Source of the DNA: Planctomycetota bacterium
GTDB lineage: Bacteria > Planctomycetota > Uabimicrobiia > Uabimicrobiales > Uabimicrobiaceae
Direction of reading: 5' to 3'
DNA length: 64,000 bases
Assembly (NCBI GenBank): GCA_029260735.1
Contig: JAJDCR010000114.1
Coordinates: 1-64,000 of the forward strand
Under the pieces are notes generated by a model. It saw nothing but the letters and a program-made list of their open reading frames with translations, did not search any database and was not told the origin of the DNA. Both the position numbers and the translations under genes were made by a program. Positions 9,113-18,024 of this stretch are shown here, in pieces; the stretch's first letter is position 1; each line of letters begins with the position of its first letter.

Positions 9113-9862
9113 CTACGATTTCTTAAGTAAGCGTTGCATACTAATCTTAGTTAAATTTCTTTTATAATCAACGCTGCCGTGGTGATCAGAGAAAAACGAC
9201 TCTGCTACTTCATTTGCCATCTTCTCTATACTTTCCCTATACTCTTCTTGGTGCAAACATGAAGTAACTACTAGCTTATTTATTTTTCCCGCAACGACAA
9301 ATTCCCATTTTTGTGTATCCTCAAAAGCAAAAACCAATAAAAACGGTGCTGCCGATGAAAGAACTTGATAAGACTTTTCTGATACTTTGCTGACCAAAGA
9401 AGCATCTATTACTACTTTAGATAAAATCCCTTCTCCAGACCAATCACGAAGCTGGACTTCCTGTAGTTTTGGAGTATAAACATGTAAAATAGGATTTAGA
9501 GCGTACATCGCTGCATAAAAAAAGGAATCTTTTCTCCCTTCCGCGATTTCTCCTCCCAAAGTTCTTTGATTACGGATATTCTTGGAAAAACAAGATCGCT
9601 CGGCCCACTCAGAAATTTTATCATCTTTCATATCAACCAGCTGCTGTAAGCTAACTCTTGCCCCTAGAGAAATCGCTCCACTATCTTTCTTAACTTCGTC
9701 ATTTACAAGGTGATTGATATCAACCAGCACACTAACACTCTTTGCTTTTTTTGATGCAATGTAGGAACCCCCGCCTAATATGGCGCTGCCTGACTCATTA
9801 GCAAAAGCACATGCCTGCTCAAATGTATCTGGTTTTTCTACTCTTTCAATAGATGTCCACAT
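9113..9862 (-). CDS. molybdenum hydroxylase, FAD-binding medium subunit (divergent, short)
   Basis: This is the likely FAD subunit of the same enzyme. The FAD pyrophosphate loop is visible as ILGGGSYIA at about 29-37, and the second conserved loop as NQRTLGGEIA at about 99-108. At 249 residues it is shorter than the common ~280-300. The C-terminal CO-dehydrogenase-flavoprotein-like domain is poorly conserved. It sits between the aminotransferase gene (24-base gap) and the 2Fe-2S subunit (19-base gap). Assignment to the enzyme rests on the two loops and on gene order. Confidence 0.8.
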   Translation of the reverse strand: MWTSIERVEKPDTFEQACAFANESGSAILGGGSYIASKKAKSVSVLVDINHLVNDEVKKDSGAISLGARVSLQQLVDMKDDKISEWAERSCFSKNIRNQRTLGGEIAEGRKDSFFYAAMYALNPILHVYTPKLQEVQLRDWSGEGILSKVVIDASLVSKVSEKSYQVLSSAAPFLLVFAFEDTQKWEFVVAGKINKLVVTSCLHQEEYRESIEKMANEVAESFFSDHHGSVDYKRNLTKISMQRLLKKS

Positions 9863-9886
9863 AAACTTCTACCTTAATTCTTTCTT

Positions 9887-11077
9887 TTAAACTAATTTAG
9901 CCAACCCCTCTTGCAGGCGCAAGAGTCCTTTCTCGATTTCTTCCTCTGAGATAGCATAAGAAATACGAAAGTTTTCATCGCAGCCAAAAACTGACCCAGG
10001 AACAACCGCAACATGGCATTCATTTAAAAAATATTCTGCTAAATCTAGCGAATTTTCAATTTTTTTTCCGTTAAAAGACTTTCCATAATAAGCATTGCAC
10101 TGAGGAAAGAGATAAAAAGCTCCCTCAGAAGGATACACTTCCAAACCAGGAATTCGAGCAAATAAACTTAAAGCCAGTTTTCTTCTCTGAGCAAATGCTT
10201 TTCGCATCGCTTTGACTTCTTCTCCTTCTTCTTGCAGAGCAGCAATTGCGGCCTTTTGAGAAATAGAGCAAGGGCTCGAGGTAAACTGACTTTGTATTTT
10301 ATTAACCGCCTTAATCAAATCTTCACGAGCAGCAATGTATCCAATACGCCAGCCGGTCATAGCGTAAGCTTTAGAAACTCCATTTACTAAGATAACTTGA
10401 TCTTTAATTTCTGAGAACTCAGAAAGAGAAGTAAACTTTTCTTCTCCGTAAATCAGTTTTTCATAGATTTCGTCCGCAATAACCCAAACCCCTGTCTTCT
10501 TTATTACAGAAACCAAGGACTTTAACTCTTCTTTAGAATAAACAGACCCTGTTGGATTGTTCGGAGAATTCAAAAACACAACTTTCGTTTTTTCCGTAAT
10601 TTTTGCCTCTAAGTCGGCCGCTGTAACCTTATATCCGTTATCTCTCGTTGTCGGAACATAAACAGGTTGACCAGAACACAATAGAACCATTGCAGGATAA
10701 CTTAGCCAGTAAGGAGTAGGAATAACAACCTCATCACCAGGGTTTAAAAGGGCAAATAAGACATTTGAAATAGAGTGCTTAGCCCCATTACTCACAGCAA
10801 TATTACTAGTATTATAACTAACTCCGTGATCCCTCTTTAGTTTGTCAACAACTGCTTGACGTAACTCAGGTATTCCGATGCCTTCAGTGTAACGAGTAAA
10901 GTTATTTTCAATCGCTCCAATCCCTGCAGATTTAATATAGCTAGGAGTTGGAAAATCAGGTTCCCCCACCGTAAATCCAACAATATCGACCCCTTGTTTC
11001 TTCAATTCTTTCACTTTTGCTGCTAAAACTAATGTCAATGAAGGAGCAACTTGACTCAAATTTCGGTTAAATTCCAT
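9887..11077 (-). CDS. PLP-dependent aminotransferase, aspartate aminotransferase family
   Basis: This fold-type I class-I aminotransferase (396 residues) transfers amino groups between an amino acid such as aspartate and 2-oxoglutarate. The lysine that binds pyridoxal phosphate should be K236 in GVSKAYAMTGWRIGY. NSPNNPTG (170-177) and ADEIYEKLIY carry the conserved Asn, Asp and Tyr. The C-terminal Arg in NFRISYA would bind the alpha-carboxylate. It resembles the AspC 1-beta/1-gamma enzymes of Gram-positives and Thermus. It has its own sigma70-like promoter and may lead the molybdenum hydroxylase genes that follow at short spacing. Exact amino acid preference is not decided. Confidence 0.92.
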   Translation of the reverse strand: MEFNRNLSQVAPSLTLVLAAKVKELKKQGVDIVGFTVGEPDFPTPSYIKSAGIGAIENNFTRYTEGIGIPELRQAVVDKLKRDHGVSYNTSNIAVSNGAKHSISNVLFALLNPGDEVVIPTPYWLSYPAMVLLCSGQPVYVPTTRDNGYKVTAADLEAKITEKTKVVFLNSPNNPTGSVYSKEELKSLVSVIKKTGVWVIADEIYEKLIYGEEKFTSLSEFSEIKDQVILVNGVSKAYAMTGWRIGYIAAREDLIKAVNKIQSQFTSSPCSISQKAAIAALQEEGEEVKAMRKAFAQRRKLALSLFARIPGLEVYPSEGAFYLFPQCNAYYGKSFNGKKIENSLDLAEYFLNECHVAVVPGSVFGCDENFRISYAISEEEIEKGLLRLQEGLAKLV

Positions 11078-11132
11078 GCATCCGGTTCCTTGATTTTCTA
11101 GATTTTCCTAAAACAAAAAGTGGCTTCTATTT

Positions 11133-11161
11133 ATTAAAGCATATTGCTGATATCATGTCAA
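11133..11161 (-). promoter_or_regulatory. sigma70-like promoter for the aminotransferase gene
   Basis: On the minus strand there is TTGACA (11161-11156), a 17-base spacer and TTTAAT (11138-11133), followed by a leader of about 50 bases to the ATG at 11077. The -35 box is perfect and the -10 box matches five of six positions. This is a visual match only. Confidence 0.6.
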
Positions 11162-11243
11162 AAAAATAACCCACAAGAACAATTACCTGCTTAGGATATG
11201 TTCTAAGGGAAAAGTTGATTTTTATTTTCTTTATGCTATCTTT

Positions 11244-11274
11244 AAAAAGATAAAGACACAAAAAGATAAAGACA
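11244..11274 (+). repeat. 15-bp direct repeat in the leader of the HTTM gene
   Basis: The 15-base sequence aaaaagataaagaca occurs at 11244-11258 and again at 11260-11274, a period of 16. It lies between a possible promoter (TTGATT at 11215, TATCTT at 11237) and the start codon at 11318. It may be a simple duplication and no function is evident. Confidence 0.6.
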
Positions 11275-11317
11275 GCACAGACAGACCTTGGGAAAAATTT
11301 TAGGAGTTATAGTTACT

Positions 11318-12817
11318 ATGAAGTGGATCTACCTTTTTAATGAAAAACTGGAAAAATTATTTTTTCAAAAAATTTCATCAAAAGATCTCAACTTGTTTCG
11401 TTTTCTCTACTGCGGATCTCTAATTATTTACATTGTTAATAGTTTTCCTGAAGTAGCCATTCGCTATGCAAAAGGAATGTACAACCCTATTCCTTTATTT
11501 GAGCTAGTAGGCCTAGGATTGATGGACTATCAATCACTGTACTATATTTACTTAACTCTCGTTGTATCTCTTACCCTTGCAATGTTAGGGATATTAACTC
11601 GAGTATCTCTCTATATTTCTTGGATTTGCTTTTTTCTTTACATGGGCACAAAATTAGGGTTCGCTAAAATGCCTGGCTCTAATTATGTTTATCATAGCCA
11701 AAATATTATAGTTTTTGTTCTCTTTATTTTATCAGTTTCGCCCGGTATTTCAGACTGGGGAATAGTTTCGTTCTTTAGAAAAAATAGAAAAAAACAAATT
11801 TATTCTCCTCCCCATATTCCTAACTGGCCAACTCAGTTGATAAAGTCTACCATTGCCTTGGCTTATTTTGGAGCGGGATATTGTAAAATAGCTACTAGCT
11901 TTTTATGGGCGGATGGATACACTCTACAAGCCTATTTCTTACATAGGCATATTCTTTTAGATATGGAATTATCTGGCTTCCTAGCCCAATTTTACTACCT
12001 ATGCCTTTTTCTTGGTATAGCCTCTTTAATTTTAGAACTGACTTTTTTTCTCATTATATTCTTTCCTCGCTTAGCTCCTTTCTATGTTTTTTCTGCTTTG
12101 ATGTTTCATGTCTCTGTTATATTTACCATGGATATCAATTTCCTGAAAACTTTTGCTCTTGTTTATCTAGTATTCATAAGAGTGTCTTTTTTTTCTTGGC
12201 TATACGAAGAGATTAGATATCTTTTAGGTAAGGAACCGGCAGTAAATTATAAGGAGACAGAAAACCTTGATGAGTTAGGTGACTCAGAGAAAGATTCTAA
12301 AACAGAAGCAAGCAAATCTATTTCAGAAGTTGACAAAACAAACAACGATGAAACAAATGAATCTAACAGAAAAAAGTCAAGTTACTTAAGAGGAAAATGT
12401 GTTGTTTTAGGAGTAATCGGAACACTTTTACTTTGTATTTTTGCACGAATAGAGTCTTGGCCATTTACTGATTACCGAGTTTTTCAATCAAGGAATCACT
12501 ACTCCAAAGTGGAAGCTCTTCGAATTGCCGCAAAAGATAAGGATGGTCACTACAGATGGGTACCTGTCAGTGTTCTAGGATCTGTCTCTGTCTACATAGA
12601 TCAAATACTAAGAGGCGCTCTCATTAAACACAAAAATGGAGATAAGGAAACATTAGAAGCACTGATGCGCAATCTAATAGGAAATATTCCTGCCGAGTTT
12701 CGAAAACACTATCAACACATTGCAGTGGTGCAACTAATTGTCAAAAAAGATGCGCAAGGAAAATTCGAAGTACACCAGTCTATTGTTTTAACGAGAACAT
12801 TTGATATTTTAGAGTAA
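11318..12817 (+). CDS. HTTM-domain membrane protein (vitamin-K-dependent carboxylase-like)
   Basis: This 499-residue integral membrane protein has about nine to ten hydrophobic segments in its first ~300 residues. The NLFRFLYCG start and FAGYCK-like segment resemble the HTTM domain, which also forms the membrane part of gamma-glutamyl carboxylase. A hydrophilic, acidic linker (about 310-355, many E, D, S, K, N) is followed by one more membrane segment and a soluble C-terminal domain of about 120 residues. The ATG at 11318 has AGGAG 11 bases upstream; a TTG ten codons earlier has none. The substrate of bacterial HTTM proteins is not known. Whether it carboxylates anything cannot be read here. 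It stands alone and converges on gor. Confidence 0.7.
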   Translation: MKWIYLFNEKLEKLFFQKISSKDLNLFRFLYCGSLIIYIVNSFPEVAIRYAKGMYNPIPLFELVGLGLMDYQSLYYIYLTLVVSLTLAMLGILTRVSLYISWICFFLYMGTKLGFAKMPGSNYVYHSQNIIVFVLFILSVSPGISDWGIVSFFRKNRKKQIYSPPHIPNWPTQLIKSTIALAYFGAGYCKIATSFLWADGYTLQAYFLHRHILLDMELSGFLAQFYYLCLFLGIASLILELTFFLIIFFPRLAPFYVFSALMFHVSVIFTMDINFLKTFALVYLVFIRVSFFSWLYEEIRYLLGKEPAVNYKETENLDELGDSEKDSKTEASKSISEVDKTNNDETNESNRKKSSYLRGKCVVLGVIGTLLLCIFARIESWPFTDYRVFQSRNHYSKVEALRIAAKDKDGHYRWVPVSVLGSVSVYIDQILRGALIKHKNGDKETLEALMRNLIGNIPAEFRKHYQHIAVVQLIVKKDAQGKFEVHQSIVLTRTFDILE

Positions 12818-12883
12818 GCTTTCCGCAAATTATTTTTTACCTTTTAGAATAAGCTTATTTTTAAAACTAGAGACGCGCTCTAA

Positions 12884-12949
12884 GTTCTGCTCATAAAAAA
12901 ACGGCAAATATAGAAAATTCTATATTTGCCGTTTTTTTATGAGCAGAAC
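12884..12949. terminator. 32-bp perfect inverted repeat, bidirectional terminator
   Basis: Arms 12884-12915 and 12918-12949 are perfect complements separated by two bases. The inner part is a GC-containing stem (acggcaaatatag) flanked by runs of seven A and seven T, so an intrinsic terminator forms in either direction. It lies between the convergent HTTM gene and gor and very likely ends both. Confidence 0.92.
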
Positions 12950-12964
12950 AAAAAACAAAATTAC

Positions 12965-14314
12965 CTAGCGCAAAGTAACCAATTCTTCTGAGCTAGTTGG
13001 ATGAATCGCAACAGTCGCATCCAAGTCCGCCTTAGTCGCTCCCATTTTCACAGCAACAGCAAAGCCTTGAATCATTTCATCAGCTCCAATTCCGAGAATA
13101 TGAATTCCCAGAACTTTTTCTTCAGCTCCTAAAACAACAAGCTTCATCGCAGTTTTAGTCTTACGCTTGGTAACAGCATGATACATATTGGTAAACTTTG
13201 TTGTGTAAACTTTGACCTCTTCACCATACTGTGCTCTCGCTTCATCTTCGGTCATTCCAACAGAGCCAATGGGTGGATGACTAAAGACAACGCTAGCAAT
13301 GTTACTGTAGTCAAGTTTAGCTTCGCTCTGTCCATTAAAAAGACGATCGGCGAGTTTTCTCCCCGCAGCAATAGCAACAGGGGTCAATTCAACTTTCCCA
13401 ATAACATCGCCAACTGCGTAGATTCCAGAAACATTTGTGTTGCTATAATCATCAACAGTAATATAACCTTTCTCATTTGCTTCCACACCTGCTGCTTTGA
13501 GTTGAAGATTTTTTACATTAGGAGAGCGTCCGATTGCCCAAATTAAACAATCCACATCTTTTAGCTCTTGTCCTTGATCTGTTGTAATAGTAAGTTTTCC
13601 TGCTTCATCTTTGGTCACCTTACTCACTTGAGTTGTCGGACAGACATCAACTCCCATCGTGACCATCTCTTCCATCAAGGTTTCATTCATTAAAGAATCA
13701 AAGCTACGTAAAAATTTTTCTCGGCGAATCAGAAGAGAAGTTTTTGAACCTAGTGTTTGCAAAATTCCCGCTAGTTCGACCGCAATATAACCAGCTCCCA
13801 CAACAACTGCTCTAGAAGGAAGTTCTTCCATCTCAAAAAAGCCATCCGAAGTCATCCCTAGCTCAGCGCCTTCAATATCAGGAACAACAGGATAACCTCC
13901 CGTTGCAATAAGAATATGAGGAGCAGAGAATTGTTGCTCATTCACTTCCACTGTATTTGCATTAACAAAACGAGCATAGCCATGAATTTCATCTACTTTA
14001 TTATTCTCTAAATGACGATGATGTATTTCATTTAGCTTTGCAATATAAGCGTCTCGGTCTTTTTTAATTTTATTCCAACTAAAATTATTAACTGAAGCAG
14101 AAAAACCATAATCAGAAGCATCGTGAAGAGCTTCCGCAATGGCAGCAGTGTTAAACATAACTTTCTTCGGAACACACCCCACATTGACACAAGTGCCTCC
14201 AATAGGCCCTCCTTCTATAACTAAAGCTCGAGCACCATAAGAGGCCGCTCTTTTTGCCGAAGCCAAACCACCGCTCCCGCCTCCAATGACAATGTAATCA
14301 TAGTTCTGATCCAT
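12965..14314 (-). CDS. gor: glutathione-disulfide reductase
   Basis: This FAD- and NADPH-dependent disulfide reductase (449 residues) keeps glutathione, or a similar low-molecular thiol, reduced in the cytosol. The FAD fold GGGSGG is at 11-16. The redox-active pair C42/C47 sits in GGTCVNVGCVPKK. The NADPH fold VVVGAGYIAVE is at about 170, and the C-terminal active-site HPTSSEE carries the conserved His-Glu. The sequence is closer to glutathione reductase than to dihydrolipoamide dehydrogenase (GCVPKK, not GCIPSK). It follows argS after 11 bases with a strong AGGAGA site, so the two are probably co-transcribed. Confidence 0.92.
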   Translation of the reverse strand: MDQNYDYIVIGGGSGGLASAKRAASYGARALVIEGGPIGGTCVNVGCVPKKVMFNTAAIAEALHDASDYGFSASVNNFSWNKIKKDRDAYIAKLNEIHHRHLENNKVDEIHGYARFVNANTVEVNEQQFSAPHILIATGGYPVVPDIEGAELGMTSDGFFEMEELPSRAVVVGAGYIAVELAGILQTLGSKTSLLIRREKFLRSFDSLMNETLMEEMVTMGVDVCPTTQVSKVTKDEAGKLTITTDQGQELKDVDCLIWAIGRSPNVKNLQLKAAGVEANEKGYITVDDYSNTNVSGIYAVGDVIGKVELTPVAIAAGRKLADRLFNGQSEAKLDYSNIASVVFSHPPIGSVGMTEDEARAQYGEEVKVYTTKFTNMYHAVTKRKTKTAMKLVVLGAEEKVLGIHILGIGADEMIQGFAVAVKMGATKADLDATVAIHPTSSEELVTLR

Positions 14315-14325
14315 AAAAATTCTCC

Positions 14326-16290
14326 TTACATGTTATCAACCACTTCAATTCCCAATAAAGACAGACCATTTTGAATAGTTTGAGCAACCACTTGACAAAG
14401 TCCTAAACGAGCCAAAGTCAAAGCCTGATTATCCTCATTGATCACTTTCTCTTTTCCATAATAACTAGAAAAATTCTTTTTCAAAGTCAGTAAGTAACTG
14501 ACCAAAAGGTGAGGATTATAATTACATGCTGTTTTTACTGTATCAGGAAACTCCGACACCATCTGCAATAAAGCAAACTCTTCCGAGGTAGTCAAAAGAG
14601 AGACATCTATGGATTTTTCTTCGTCTGGCAAAATCTCTGCTTTGCGAAAAATTCCTTGGATACGAGCGTAAGAATACAGAATAGCAGGACCTGTATCTCC
14701 GTAAAATTCAATCACTTCATGAGGATCAAACTGAACTGTTTTATCTAAAGAAACTTGTAGCATAAATAATTTCAAAGCCGACAAAGCAACCTTAAGAGAA
14801 GTATCCTCAATTTGTTCTTCCGATACCCGAACCTCACCATCTCGAATTTTTTCCTCAGCTCGTCCCTTCATCTCTTGAATCAAATCATCCGCATCAACAG
14901 CAGTGCCTTCTCGGCTTTTAATTTTCCCCATACCCCGAGGTAAAATCACCATACCATAAGGAACATGTTCGCAGCCACAAGCCCAAGGAAAACCAAGCAT
15001 TTCCAAAACCGCAAAAAGTATTTTAAAATGAAGGTTTTGCTCTTCTGCTACTACATAAAGTGAGCGGTCTAATGTATAGTCCTCATTCTTTAATGCTGCG
15101 GTTCCAATATCTTGAGTCATATAAACAGAAGTTCCGTCTTTACGAAGTAAAAGTTTGTCATTGAGCTGAACTTTTTTGAAACTCTTCGGAGCAGCTTCCT
15201 TAAGTTTTTCGGCCTTCACCCAAATAGAGCCATCTTTATACCTCTCAAAAAGTCCTTTTCCCAGCCCTTCTTCGACAAACTTACGGCCCAAAGTATAAGT
15301 ATCGCTCTCAAAGTACAGTTTTTCAAATTCGCAGCCCAAGATAGCATAAGTATCTTCAAAGCCTGCAAGAACCCAATCGTTCATTTTTTTCCATAGACTT
15401 CGTACATCCTCGTCCCCTTGCTCCCATTTTTGCAGCATACCTTGGGCTTCTTCTGTGTACTGCGAGTTAGCAAGAAACTCTTGCTCAAAAGCTTCGCCTT
15501 TTTTTGCTAAGTCGGATATTTCCTGGCGTAACTTTTTCTTTTCCTCTTTATCTGAACATTGACGCATATCCTCGCGTTTTTTACGAATAAACTCTTTATC
15601 AAGAGTACCTTGATCAAAACCGACTTTTGTTGCGTATTCTTCTTTTTCTTTTTTTAGTTCGCGATCAAAACGAACATAGTATTCTCCGACAAGATGGTCT
15701 CCTTTCTTGCCACTTGATTCAGGAGTCTCTCCTTCTCCCCATTTTTCATAGGCAAGCATAGATTTACAAATATGGATTCCTCGATCGTTAATCAAGTTAA
15801 CTTTTATGACCTCATATCCATTAAATTCTAAAATTCGTGAAATAGTCATTCCCACAAGATTATTACGGACATGCCCAATATGCAAAGGTTTATTTGTATT
15901 AGGAGAAGAGTATTCAACCATCACTCTCTTTCCCTTCCCCATAAAGCTTGATCCAAATCGATTTTTGTCCTGGCGAACAGATGCACAAACACAAGCCATG
16001 AAAGCTTGGCGATTGATATAAACATTCAAGTAAGGTCCCACAGCCTGCAATTTTTCAATTAAATCACTCGCTTCAAAAGCTTCGGCAATTTCCGTCGCAA
16101 CCTGAACAGGCGATTTTTTCAAAACACGTCCTAAAGGAAAGCAAGGAATCCCAAACTCTGCATCTTCCTTCTCAGGAGCTTTTTCTATTTTCAATTGATC
16201 TAAGTCAAACTCTAAAGAGCCATATTTTTCTTTAAAAGAAGAAAAAATTTCTTCTTTTACTTTACTAAAGTATCCATTCAAATTTAACAT
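14326..16290 (-). CDS. argS: arginyl-tRNA synthetase
   Basis: This class I enzyme charges tRNA-Arg. The protein has 654 residues with the N-terminal Add-1 domain, the HIGH motif at 137-140 (KPLHIGHVRNN), and a KMSKS-equivalent loop GKIKSREGTA. The C-terminal DALR anticodon-binding domain ends near NGLSLLGIEVVDNM. It is longer than many bacterial ArgRS (about 550-580) because of a charged, K/E-rich helical insertion at about 180-300, beginning after the first part of the catalytic domain. The insertion looks like a coiled coil. It is followed closely by gor. Confidence 0.96.
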   Translation of the reverse strand: MLNLNGYFSKVKEEIFSSFKEKYGSLEFDLDQLKIEKAPEKEDAEFGIPCFPLGRVLKKSPVQVATEIAEAFEASDLIEKLQAVGPYLNVYINRQAFMACVCASVRQDKNRFGSSFMGKGKRVMVEYSSPNTNKPLHIGHVRNNLVGMTISRILEFNGYEVIKVNLINDRGIHICKSMLAYEKWGEGETPESSGKKGDHLVGEYYVRFDRELKKEKEEYATKVGFDQGTLDKEFIRKKREDMRQCSDKEEKKKLRQEISDLAKKGEAFEQEFLANSQYTEEAQGMLQKWEQGDEDVRSLWKKMNDWVLAGFEDTYAILGCEFEKLYFESDTYTLGRKFVEEGLGKGLFERYKDGSIWVKAEKLKEAAPKSFKKVQLNDKLLLRKDGTSVYMTQDIGTAALKNEDYTLDRSLYVVAEEQNLHFKILFAVLEMLGFPWACGCEHVPYGMVILPRGMGKIKSREGTAVDADDLIQEMKGRAEEKIRDGEVRVSEEQIEDTSLKVALSALKLFMLQVSLDKTVQFDPHEVIEFYGDTGPAILYSYARIQGIFRKAEILPDEEKSIDVSLLTTSEEFALLQMVSEFPDTVKTACNYNPHLLVSYLLTLKKNFSSYYGKEKVINEDNQALTLARLGLCQVVAQTIQNGLSLLGIEVVDNM

Positions 16291-16331
16291 AATTATCTTC
16301 TTATTTTTTTATAATTTAACACATTCACTTA

Positions 16332-16529
16332 GGGCTGAAGCCCAACTGCTGTCAAAATAAGGATATCCGATTTTGAAAAGTATCCCCGAAGGGGATTAAC
16401 GTGAATAGCCCTGGGTTCTTAACCCCATTTGTGTCAACCTAAGGCGCAAAGGGAGCTAAAACCCCAGACTTTATCATATTACCGCTTCGCGGCAAAGAAT
16501 ATATAGATCTTGCACCCTTAAGTTGACAC
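16332..16529. repeat. hairpin-rich intergenic element (REP/repeat-like)
   Basis: About 200 bases of higher GC than their surroundings hold four short palindromes. They are gggctgaagccc (16332-16343), atccccgaaggggat (16382-16396), gggttcttaaccc (16413-16425) and ccgcttcgcgg (16482-16492). An imperfect inverted repeat pairs 16431-16448 with 16511-16529 and encloses the last palindrome. The phrases agccctgggtt and ccccgaaggggat resemble dispersed intergenic repeats I associate with planctomycete genomes. That link is from memory and not tested. Confidence 0.6.
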
Positions 16530-16585
16530 TCGTGAGCCAAACTGCATAATACCAAAAAAGGTTTAAGTAAACAAATAAGCCTATA

Positions 16586-16627
16586 AAAAAACGGCAGAGA
16601 AGAAAGGATTCTTCTCTGCCGTTTTTT
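16586..16627. terminator. intrinsic terminator of recA
   Basis: A 19-bp perfect stem (16586-16604 with 16609-16627) has a four-base loop. Its GC core acggcagagaag is flanked by A-runs and T-runs. It stands 36 bases after the recA stop in the direction of recA transcription. The core acggca/tgccgt recurs in the terminator at 12884-12949. Confidence 0.9.
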
Positions 16628-16662
16628 GTTCAGCTCTTATCAAAAGCAAAAGACGTCTCTTT

Positions 16663-17778
16663 TTAAGAAGCTGCTTTTTCTTCTTCTTCAACCTCTTTAG
16701 GTTTAAGCTCAGAAGGAGCAACAATCAATAAAAGCTCTTCTGTAATCGTATCCATCAATTCGGGCTTTTCTTCTAGGTATTGCAATGAGTTCTCTTTCCC
16801 CTGTCCTAGCTTCTCGTCCTTGTAAGAATACCAAGAACCACTTTTAGCGACAACTTTATTAAGAACGGCTTGCTCAAAAACATCGCTGGTCCAGGAAATA
16901 CCTTTTCCAAAGTAAATATCAAACTCAGCTTCTCTAAAGGGGGGAGCTACTTTGTTTTTAACTACTTTTGCTTTAGTTCGACATCCGATGACTTCGTCAC
17001 CTTTTTTGATAGAACCAATACGACGTATGTCTAAACGAACAGAAGCATAAAACTTAAGAGCCTTACCACCCGTAGTAGTTTCAGGATTTCCAAAGAAAAC
17101 GCCGATCTTCTCTCTCAGCTGGTTGATAAAAAGAATACAAGTGTTTGTCTTACTCACAACACCAGCTAGTTTTCGCAAAGCTTGAGACATAAGACGTGCT
17201 TGTAAGCCCATGTGAGAGTCTCCCATTTCTCCATTCAACTCCGCTTTGGGAGCAAGAGCTGCAACAGAGTCAATAACAATCACATCTAGAGCATTAGAAG
17301 TAACCAAAAGCTCAACAATTTCAAGAGCCTGTTCTCCACTATCAGGTTGAGAAATATAAAGACTGTCTAAGTTTATCCCAAGATTACGAGCATAAATAGG
17401 ATCTAACGCGTGCTCGGCATCAATAAAAGCGGCTCTTCCATTATTTTTTTGAGCATTTGCTACCACATGCAAAGCAAGAGTTGTTTTTCCAGAAGATTCT
17501 GGGCCATAAACTTCGACAATTCTTCCTCGGGGAACACCTCTTACCCCTAAAGCTAAATCTAAAGAGAGAGCTCCTGTTGATATTACATCAATTGGTGCAA
17601 TATCATCTGAGCCAAGACACATTATAGACCCTTTGCCAAATCGACGATGGATTTGCTCAATCGTCAAGCGCAAGGCTTCTTCTTTAGGATCCGAAGAACT
17701 ATCTTTCTTTTTCTTTTTTTTATCAGAATCTAGTTTTTTATCAGCCAAACTATATTCCCCCAAATAAAAGCAGCTCAT
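16663..17778 (-). CDS. recA: recombinase RecA
   Basis: RecA is the ATP-dependent strand-exchange protein for homologous repair. Walker A GPESSGKT is at 92-99 of the longest frame. The VIVIDSVAALAP Walker B and the MGLQARLMSQALRK and FINQLREKIGVFFGNPETTTGGKALKFYASVRLDIRR blocks are all intact. The N-terminus is unusual: about 30 extra residues rich in Lys and Asp with a run of six Lys. The start is uncertain. ATG 17778 has no clear ribosome site. A TTG at 17748 has GGGGGA seven bases upstream and would give a 361-residue protein. It has its own terminator. Confidence 0.97.
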   Translation of the reverse strand: MSCFYLGEYSLADKKLDSDKKKKKKDSSSDPKEEALRLTIEQIHRRFGKGSIMCLGSDDIAPIDVISTGALSLDLALGVRGVPRGRIVEVYGPESSGKTTLALHVVANAQKNNGRAAFIDAEHALDPIYARNLGINLDSLYISQPDSGEQALEIVELLVTSNALDVIVIDSVAALAPKAELNGEMGDSHMGLQARLMSQALRKLAGVVSKTNTCILFINQLREKIGVFFGNPETTTGGKALKFYASVRLDIRRIGSIKKGDEVIGCRTKAKVVKNKVAPPFREAEFDIYFGKGISWTSDVFEQAVLNKVVAKSGSWYSYKDEKLGQGKENSLQYLEEKPELMDTITEELLLIVAPSELKPKEVEEEEKAAS

Positions 17779-18024
17779 AAAACTGTTGATTTACGATACT
17801 TTAGAAAGTCATCAAACTTCTATTTACTGTCTAGATTTTATAAAAATTAGCTTCATTGCCTTTACAACAAATACGGCTTTACAATTTAAATACTAAACAT
17901 AAATATTAATCGATAACATCCTAAATTTCTGTGACGGAGAAATTTTAAACCATATCGACAAAGAACAAATCTAAAAAACCACTTATTAGGCCTAAGTTTT
18001 ATAAGTGACCAGCAAACTGTTAAG

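Larger units (their letters stand above)
16291..16662. other. 372-base non-coding gap between recA and argS
   Basis: The gap contains, from left to right, an AT-rich stretch before argS, a hairpin-rich repeat-like element (16332-16529) and the recA terminator (16586-16627). I see no credible coding frame and no strong sigma70 promoter for argS. Confidence 0.7.

Noticed and set aside
12965..14314. Dihydrolipoamide dehydrogenase (missing E3)
   Set aside because: The redox motif is GGTCVNVGCVPKK and the C-terminal HPTSSEE is as in glutathione reductase, and it is not near the E1/E2 genes.
17779..17960. LexA/SOS box upstream of recA
   Set aside because: I saw no convincing palindrome of the known LexA types, and promoter-like hexamers were weak, so no site is claimed.
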